DNA of 64,000 bases, from NCBI GenBank assembly GCA_002471665.1, contig DKQK01000069.1, forward strand, positions 112,207 to 176,206, given 5' to 3'. Of the stretch, positions 58,508 to 64,000 are shown in pieces (the first letter of the stretch is position 1; each line of letters begins with the position of its first letter). Source of the stretch: Gammaproteobacteria bacterium UBA7310. Its GTDB lineage: Bacteria; Pseudomonadota; Gammaproteobacteria; Pseudomonadales; Ketobacteraceae. Under the pieces are notes generated by a model that saw only the letters and a program-made list of their open reading frames with translations, made no database searches and was not told the origin of the DNA. Made by a program: the position numbers and the translations under genes.

Positions 58508-61500
58508 TCAGGTTGACGCCTTATTATTCGCCTGAAATTCTTCATGCCCATCATCCCAACCAGCTTCCCAGCTGGCGGATAACACTTCCAGTTCAAATGG
58601 GGAGACTCTTGGTACATCCCCTTTCAATCCTTCTTTGTGCCCCAGCTCATAGGCTTCATCCAGGCCCACATGCCATTGCAGCTTTTCAGAGTCATCGTCC
58701 GCGCCCGTTTCATAGGAGCGGTCTACCTCTTCCGCTACAGAAAGTTTCTTTTTGGCACCGGAGAAAAACAGGCTCAGATCGCGAACTGACTGATTTATAT
58801 CATCGAGTATGTGGTAGGTCGCCGGCACCAGCACCAGGCTGACCAGGGTGGCAAACAGCACGCCGAAGGCAATGGAAATCGCCATGGGTATTAAAAACTG
58901 CGCCTGCAAGCTGGTTTCCAGCATCAATGGTACCAGGCCGCCGAAGGTGGTGAATGAGGTGAGCATTATGGGCCTGAACCGCGATGCGCCGGCCTGCCGA
59001 ATCGAATCCATCAGGGCGATACCCTTCTCTTTATTCCGGTTCATGAAATCAACCAGCACAAGGTTGTCATTCACCACAATACCGCTCACTGCAATCATTC
59101 CCACCAAAGACCAGAGCGTGACTTCCATCCCCATCACCAGATGCCCAACCAAGGCACCGATGATGCCGAAAGGTATGGCAAACATCACCATCAAGGGTTG
59201 TGCGTACGACCTGAACAGGGTTGCCATCATCACATACATGCCCAGAATTGCAATCCAATAGGCTTTGGCAAGATAGGCCTTGAATTCATCTTTTTCTTTC
59301 TGCACGCCGGAGATATCCCAGCTCATGCCCGGGAAATTCTCCGGAATGGACTCAAGATACTCACCCTTCAGTGCCATCATCACTTTTGGGGTGCTGGTGA
59401 CGTTGTCATCCAGCTTGGCCCGCACCCGGATAACCCGGCGCCGGTTATGGCGGTTAATCTGCGCGGCACCCTCTCCGTACTCTATATCGGCCACCGTCAA
59501 CAGGGGAACCGTTGAACCATCCCGCAGGCGGATCGACATGTTTTCCAGGTACCAGAGTGAACTGCGTTCTTCTGCCGGATAGCGCACCACAACTTTGATA
59601 TCCTGCTCACCGCGCTGGATGTTCTGCACGTCTGCTCCGTGATAGGCCTGCCGCACCTGCATGGCGACATCGTCCAGGCTCAATCCCAGGTTCCTGGCCA
59701 ACGGTTTCAACTCGATGAGCAGCTCTTGCTTGCCCCGTTGAAACGAATCCGTAATCTGGTAGAGACCGTTGATGGATGCCATTCTTTCCTTGAGGCCATC
59801 GGCTGCCAGTTTCAAATCGCTGAGGCTGCTGGATGACAATTCAATATCGAGCATGGATCCAGGCTGGTTCAGCGTGGCCTTGAATTGCAGCTCAACCACA
59901 TCCCGAATATCCCCGACGCCGTCCTCCCAGCGCCGCGTAATTTTCTGACCGGAAAGCTTGCGGTTTTCCGAGGGAGCCATTTCCAGTACAATGCGCCCCG
60001 CCGTATCACTGGTGAAAGCGGTAAATACGTTAAGTATCTGCTCGTGACCGGTTTCATTCCTGAGTTCATCTTTCAGATTCAACGCGGCCCGCTCAACCCG
60101 TTTTATACCGTCACGCACGGCTTCCGGTGTGGTGTTTTGAGCGAAGCTGATGGTTGCACTGGCGGTATCCGCCTCAATGGTGGAGAAAAACACCACCTTT
60201 AACCAACCTGATGCCATCAGCGACAGAGCAATGATCAAAACGCCAATAAACCCAAACAACGTGGTATAGCGCCAGCGCAGGCATACTTCCAGGAACGGGC
60301 TGTAAATGCGGCTCACAAACTTTTCCAGGCCCAGGGAAAATTTGCGTTGCACTGCTCCGATCACCGGAAAGCGGTCAAACTCGTCAGAAGAGATGCCCGA
60401 AACATGGGATGGCAACACCAGCAAGGATTCAATCAGTGAAAAGATCAGGGTACAGATCACCACAATGGGAATCACCTTCATCAGTTTACCCTCGGGGCCA
60501 GGCAACATGATGAGTGGTGCAAATGCAATGATGGTGGTGATAACTGAGAAAATAACCGGCTTCTGCACTTCCTGAGCACCCAGTATCGCGCCGCGCACGC
60601 CGCCAATACCTTCACGGTGCTTGGTGAAGACATTCTCGCCAACAATGATCGCATCATCCACCACGATACCGAGCACCAGAATAAAAGCGAACAGGGAGAT
60701 CATGTTCAGTGAGCCGTCAAAGTGCGGCAACAACATGAATGCCCCCATGAAGGATATCGGGATACCCAGGCTGACCCAGAATGACAACTGAGCCCGCAAA
60801 AACAGCAGCAAAATGATAAACACCAGCGCCAAGCCGCTTATGGCGTTTTCACTCAGCAAATCCATGCGGCTCTTAAAGTAGACCGAAGAATCCTGCCATA
60901 CATCCAGATGAATGCCTTCGGGAATATAGGTGGTGGGATTTTTAACGTAATCGTGCAGCTCTCGGGACACATCCAGTATATTCTGGTCCCCGACCCGATA
61001 CACGGACAGCGCCACTGCAGGCCGGCCATTAAATTCAGACAGTGAGACACCTTCCTTGAAGCCATCCAACACCGTCGCCACATCACGCACCAGAACCTGC
61101 GCCCCGTCCGGTAAAGCCCGAATCACGATATCCTCAAAATCCTCGCCCCAGTAAACCTGCCCCTTGGCTTTAACAGATACATTGCCCTGGGCGGTTTTAA
61201 TGACGCCGGTGGGCAAATCCACCGAGCTTTGACGTACCGCGTTGGCCACTTCAAGGAAACTCATTCCGTAACGCTGAAGCGATGCCTCGGACACTTCTAT
61301 GGCGATTTCATAGGGCCGGCTTGAAGCCAGGGAAACCTGGGAAATATTGGGCTTTGTGGTCAGGTCTTCCTGAATCTGGGCCGCCAGATTCTTCAGGCTA
61401 CGTTCATCCGCGTCACCGGATATCACTATGTAAGCCACCATATTACGCACCGAAATCTCGCGTACGATGGGGCGCTCCACATCCGCCGGGAAGGTGCCTA

Positions 61501-61846
61501 TACCGTCAACCCGTGCCTTGATTTCATTAAGAAGATGCTTACTGTCATGGCCGTAGGCGATTTCCAGAGTCAGCACGCCCAGGTGCTCGGTCGCCTTGGA
61601 GGACAAGGATTTAATGCCCTCAAGATCATAAATGGCGGACTCAATCCGATTTAATACGGATTTTTCCACGTCCTCCGGTGAGGCTCCCGGATAAGGGACA
61701 CTGATGGTAATCAAATCCAGTGAAATGTTGGGCAGGATTTCTTTGCGGGTATCCTGCAGGCTGATGATGCCCGCCACTACCACAAACACCATCAAAAGGT
61801 TGGCGGCTACCTTGTTTTCCGCGAACCAGGCAATAATTGCATTCAT
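58508..61846 (-). CDS. RND-family efflux permease with an RMF-like C-terminal tail
   Basis: An 1112-residue HAE1/AcrB-type transporter with two large periplasmic loops and about twelve membrane helices. Family landmarks are the N-terminal ENKVAANLLMVFVVVAG, DTRKEILPNISLDLI, YPGASPEDVEKSV and the proton-relay aspartates in VLGIVVDDAIIVGE. About 60 residues after the last helix are extra. Within them, residues 1061-1103 read AYELGHKEGLKG, then a PF, then SWEAGWDDGHEEF, a spacing like that of ribosome modulation factor. The start overlaps the adaptor stop by four bases. The outer-membrane TolC-like partner is not in the window. Substrates are unknown. Confidence 0.93.
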   Translation of the reverse strand: MNAIIAWFAENKVAANLLMVFVVVAGIISLQDTRKEILPNISLDLITISVPYPGASPEDVEKSVLNRIESAIYDLEGIKSLSSKATEHLGVLTLEIAYGHDSKHLLNEIKARVDGIGTFPADVERPIVREISVRNMVAYIVISGDADERSLKNLAAQIQEDLTTKPNISQVSLASSRPYEIAIEVSEASLQRYGMSFLEVANAVRQSSVDLPTGVIKTAQGNVSVKAKGQVYWGEDFEDIVIRALPDGAQVLVRDVATVLDGFKEGVSLSEFNGRPAVALSVYRVGDQNILDVSRELHDYVKNPTTYIPEGIHLDVWQDSSVYFKSRMDLLSENAISGLALVFIILLLFLRAQLSFWVSLGIPISFMGAFMLLPHFDGSLNMISLFAFILVLGIVVDDAIIVGENVFTKHREGIGGVRGAILGAQEVQKPVIFSVITTIIAFAPLIMLPGPEGKLMKVIPIVVICTLIFSLIESLLVLPSHVSGISSDEFDRFPVIGAVQRKFSLGLEKFVSRIYSPFLEVCLRWRYTTLFGFIGVLIIALSLMASGWLKVVFFSTIEADTASATISFAQNTTPEAVRDGIKRVERAALNLKDELRNETGHEQILNVFTAFTSDTAGRIVLEMAPSENRKLSGQKITRRWEDGVGDIRDVVELQFKATLNQPGSMLDIELSSSSLSDLKLAADGLKERMASINGLYQITDSFQRGKQELLIELKPLARNLGLSLDDVAMQVRQAYHGADVQNIQRGEQDIKVVVRYPAEERSSLWYLENMSIRLRDGSTVPLLTVADIEYGEGAAQINRHNRRRVIRVRAKLDDNVTSTPKVMMALKGEYLESIPENFPGMSWDISGVQKEKDEFKAYLAKAYWIAILGMYVMMATLFRSYAQPLMVMFAIPFGIIGALVGHLVMGMEVTLWSLVGMIAVSGIVVNDNLVLVDFMNRNKEKGIALMDSIRQAGASRFRPIMLTSFTTFGGLVPLMLETSLQAQFLIPMAISIAFGVLFATLVSLVLVPATYHILDDINQSVRDLSLFFSGAKKKLSVAEEVDRSYETGADDDSEKLQWHVGLDEAYELGHKEGLKGDVPRVSPFELEVLSASWEAGWDDGHEEFQANNKAST
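58538..58666 (-). other. ribosome-modulation-factor-like tail of the RND permease
   Basis: The encoded segment has the order G-x3-G-x2-G, then P followed by an aromatic residue, then W-x2-G-W-x2-G, as in Rmf/CrpP-fold proteins. The match is by pattern only. Confidence 0.45.
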
Positions 61847-63516
61847 TGTACGGCTTCCACCAGAGGCTCAGGGGCACTGACAATTGAAATGGTGATCTTG
61901 CCACCCCGTGCCGGTGACGCTGCGTTGCTTTTCTGGGCCGGAACGGCAGGCACCGATCGTGGCTGCTCGGGAGCGCTTTCCGGTATCGGCTCTGCGGCAG
62001 GGGGGTCCTGAGATTCCATATCCGCGGCTATTTGCGCGGCCAGGGGCGACATTTCAACCTGCTTGCCCGCTTCCTGCTCAGGCTTGATCTCCGCTTTAGG
62101 CTGCGCCTTGGGCGTGATGGCTGCCTGCAGTTTTTGCGCCTGCTGCATCAGGCCCTGAGCGCTTTCCTGGATCTGATTTTTTTGCTCATCATCCAGGCCT
62201 TCAAAGGCTTCCCGCGCCTTCTCTGCCATCTGCCTGACCCGTGGATCATTCAGATCCTTGGCGTCTATAATGGTGTTCTGGCTGGCCGCCGGCGGGGTCG
62301 AGGTTTTAGCCGCTGACCCAAAAATGTTGTCGTTCTTATCGGGCTCAACCTCATATTCATAGTTATCTTCCAATTTGGTCCGAACGGTCATGCCATCGAC
62401 GGCAATGTCCATCTGACTCAATACCACACGATCACCGTTCTCCAGCCCGGAGCTGATGTAGATGCTGTCTTTTCCTTTGTAGATAATTGCAACCTCACGT
62501 TCCCGTAACTGGCTGTTTTCATCCACCACCCACAGCTGGGAACTGTTTCTCAGTGCCTTCCTGGGCACCTCGAACACTCTCTCAAAGCGACGACCATCAA
62601 TAGTGGCTTCAACAAAAGAGCCTGCCACCAACTCTGGCCTGCCAGGTTGATTCGGATCCGCTGAATAGGGGTCACGAACCTGGGCAACAACATACAGGAG
62701 GCGGTTGCGCTCATCGACCCCACCCTCTGCACGCACTACTTTTCCTTTCCAGGTATAGGTACGCCCGGCAAACTTTTCGGTTAACGTCACCTCAGGAAGT
62801 GGCTGGTCCAGCGCATCCTGAAATCGCATCGGCACATCCACCAGGCTCAACTGGCGATCGGATAAAGGCAAGCGCACTTCCGCTACGTCAACGGCGTAAA
62901 TGGCCCCCATTTGCTGGCCGGGCCGCACATACTGACCAATATTCAATGTTGCCAACCTGACCCTGCCATCAAACGGCGCTGTGATGGTGGTACGGTCACG
63001 CTGCAGTTTCACCGCCTCAAGCTCAGCCACCGCCGCGTCATACTGAGCCTTGGCCTGCTGGTACTGAATTTCATAATTGGCCAACCGGTTGGAACTGTTG
63101 TTCTTGACCCGGCTGCGGGCCTTGCGCTCAGCTTCTGCCTGTAACATGGCCTGATATGCCTGCGCCTTGCTGGCCTCTGCTCGTTTGATGTTGACCTCAT
63201 ATTCAATAGGGTCAATTTTGATGAGCATTTCGCCCTTACGGAAGAACCCACCATTGGCAAAATTGGGCGACAGCTCCAGCACCTGACCGCTCACTTCAGA
63301 CATCAACTGAATTTCGGTACCTGGGGTAACCGTACCGCGGGTAAATACCGGGATGCTTTTGCTTTTTGCCTGCACTTCGGTGATGGTCACCAGCGGCGAT
63401 TTGATGTTAAGGGGCTTATGCTCCACTTCCGGGCGGGATACAAACAACAAGACGGACACTGCCAATCCCACAACGATTGCCGCGATGGGCAAAATGAACT
63501 TTAATGCTTTTGTCAT
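61843..63516 (-). CDS. RND periplasmic adaptor (membrane-fusion protein) with long C-terminal extension
   Basis: A 557-residue HlyD/AcrA-type adaptor. An N-terminal membrane anchor (LKFILPIAAIVVGLAVSVLLFV) is followed by the lipoyl/barrel and coiled-coil hairpin region (TRGTVTPGTEIQLMSEVSGQV, a helical hairpin near 110-175, ITAPFDGRVRLATLNIGQYV). Usual adaptors end near 400 residues. Here about 150 more follow: a predicted helical stretch (DPRVRQMAEKAREAFEGLDDEQKNQIQE, about 425-465) and a Pro/Ala-rich low-complexity tail. It links the permease to an outer-membrane channel. The stop overlaps the permease start by four bases. Confidence 0.92.
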   Translation of the reverse strand: MTKALKFILPIAAIVVGLAVSVLLFVSRPEVEHKPLNIKSPLVTITEVQAKSKSIPVFTRGTVTPGTEIQLMSEVSGQVLELSPNFANGGFFRKGEMLIKIDPIEYEVNIKRAEASKAQAYQAMLQAEAERKARSRVKNNSSNRLANYEIQYQQAKAQYDAAVAELEAVKLQRDRTTITAPFDGRVRLATLNIGQYVRPGQQMGAIYAVDVAEVRLPLSDRQLSLVDVPMRFQDALDQPLPEVTLTEKFAGRTYTWKGKVVRAEGGVDERNRLLYVVAQVRDPYSADPNQPGRPELVAGSFVEATIDGRRFERVFEVPRKALRNSSQLWVVDENSQLREREVAIIYKGKDSIYISSGLENGDRVVLSQMDIAVDGMTVRTKLEDNYEYEVEPDKNDNIFGSAAKTSTPPAASQNTIIDAKDLNDPRVRQMAEKAREAFEGLDDEQKNQIQESAQGLMQQAQKLQAAITPKAQPKAEIKPEQEAGKQVEMSPLAAQIAADMESQDPPAAEPIPESAPEQPRSVPAVPAQKSNAASPARGGKITISIVSAPEPLVEAVQ

Positions 63517-63740
63517 TTTCTAATCTTCTTGTTTAGAGCTCGCCCCGCCATCTTGCTGTGCAGCAACCATTATCGGCTGAGGGAGGAAATCTACGTGGGC
63601 GTTAGACCACAAAGTACAGCATCTTATCCGAAATAACGTTGGTTTTTAAATAGATGCGATAACTATTTACGGTACCCATTACTCTAGCAACTAACCTTCG
63701 TATCAGCTAGTTGGAACAGGAAACGGAGGGTGTTGAATTC

Positions 63741-64000
63741 TCAGGACGTTTTCCGGCTTGCCAGCATACCATCCGACCCGCCCAACACAGATTCAATCGC
63801 CTGGTTAACGGTATTGAGGAGCGAGTCAGTCACCTGATTGATGAAAAAATGATCTCCCGAGAACAGCTCGAGACAAAAAGGGCCTTTCGTAACTTTGCGC
63901 CACTCTTCCAGATCATCCATGGATACCTGGTTGTCTTTGACACCACCCAGGGCCATAACAGGCACATCAATGGGGTCCGAGGGTTGATACACCCAGGTCT
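63741..64000 (-). CDS. type II thioesterase (GrsT-like), C-terminal fragment
   Basis: The reading frame enters from the right edge; about 86 residues are visible. The sequence VPVMALGGVKDNQVSMDDLEEWRKVTKGPFCLELFSGDHFFIN matches the C-terminal part of editing thioesterases of NRPS and PKS pathways. It includes the catalytic Asp (GGVKDNQV) and His (GDHFF). The nucleophile serine lies outside the window. Such enzymes clear misloaded acyl groups from carrier proteins. A biosynthetic locus may continue to the right. Confidence 0.75.
   Translation of the reverse strand, partial: TWVYQPSDPIDVPVMALGGVKDNQVSMDDLEEWRKVTKGPFCLELFSGDHFFINQVTDSLLNTVNQAIESVLGGSDGMLASRKTS

Noticed and set aside
1..64000. 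Search for tRNA, rRNA, CRISPR arrays, prophage and insertion sequences
   Set aside because: By eye I found no cloverleaf, regularly spaced direct repeats, transposase, integrase or phage genes. A tool-based scan could still find small RNAs.

Overview
The window looks like chromosome of a free-living, aerobic gammaproteobacterium of moderate GC. The evidence is the Pseudomonas-type order sdhCDAB-sucAB-lpd-sucCD facing a divergent gltA, the gpsA-DUF4389-sixA block, and many lipid, acyl-CoA and oxidoreductase genes. Marine oil- or lipid-degrading relatives of Alcanivorax or Ketobacter fit well, but that placement is inference. I saw no rRNA, tRNA, CRISPR array, prophage or insertion sequence.

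Layout. 1-1.7 kb: end of a B12-dependent ethylmalonyl-CoA-type mutase and its MeaB chaperone. 1.7-9.4 kb, leftward: two alpha/beta hydrolases, an acyl-CoA synthetase, sixA, a DUF4389 protein, gpsA, a small unknown and htpG with a sigma-32-like promoter. 9.5-12.4 kb: lutABC-type lactate oxidation genes. 12.4-15.4 kb, leftward: an unknown membrane protein, two PaaI thioesterases and DUF599. 15.5-22.3 kb, rightward: a DMT exporter; a cluster of PLP aldolase/deaminase, GMC oxidoreductase with a Cys-rich insert, small partner and aldehyde dehydrogenase; then a RES/Xre toxin-antitoxin pair. 22.3-28.3 kb: P450 and divergent TetR regulator, a YfiR/GGDEF-EAL cyclic-di-GMP module and an acyltransferase. 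28.5-41.8 kb: the TCA-cycle block. 41.9 kb: a beta-hydroxyacid dehydrogenase.

42.7-57.4 kb holds a Tad (Flp pilus) locus with phospho-signalling parts built in: an FHA domain fused to the TadA/CpaF ATPase, a second FHA membrane protein, a TPR lipoprotein, a PP2C phosphatase and a divergent Ser/Thr kinase. I judge this the most interesting system in the window. Four proteins carry prepilin-type leaders, yet no prepilin peptidase (TadV/CpaA), TadZ/CpaE or RcpB/CpaD is present here.

57.4-63.5 kb: a 13-repeat MORN lipoprotein, an RND pump whose permease ends in a ribosome-modulation-factor-like tail, and an adaptor with a long C-terminal extension. The right edge enters a type II thioesterase, which hints at a polyketide or nonribosomal peptide locus beyond the window.

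The genes group into central carbon metabolism (gltA, sdh, suc), short-chain acyl-CoA and lipid handling (mutase, synthetase, thioesterases, acyltransferase), and surface behaviour (cyclic-di-GMP module, Tad pilus).
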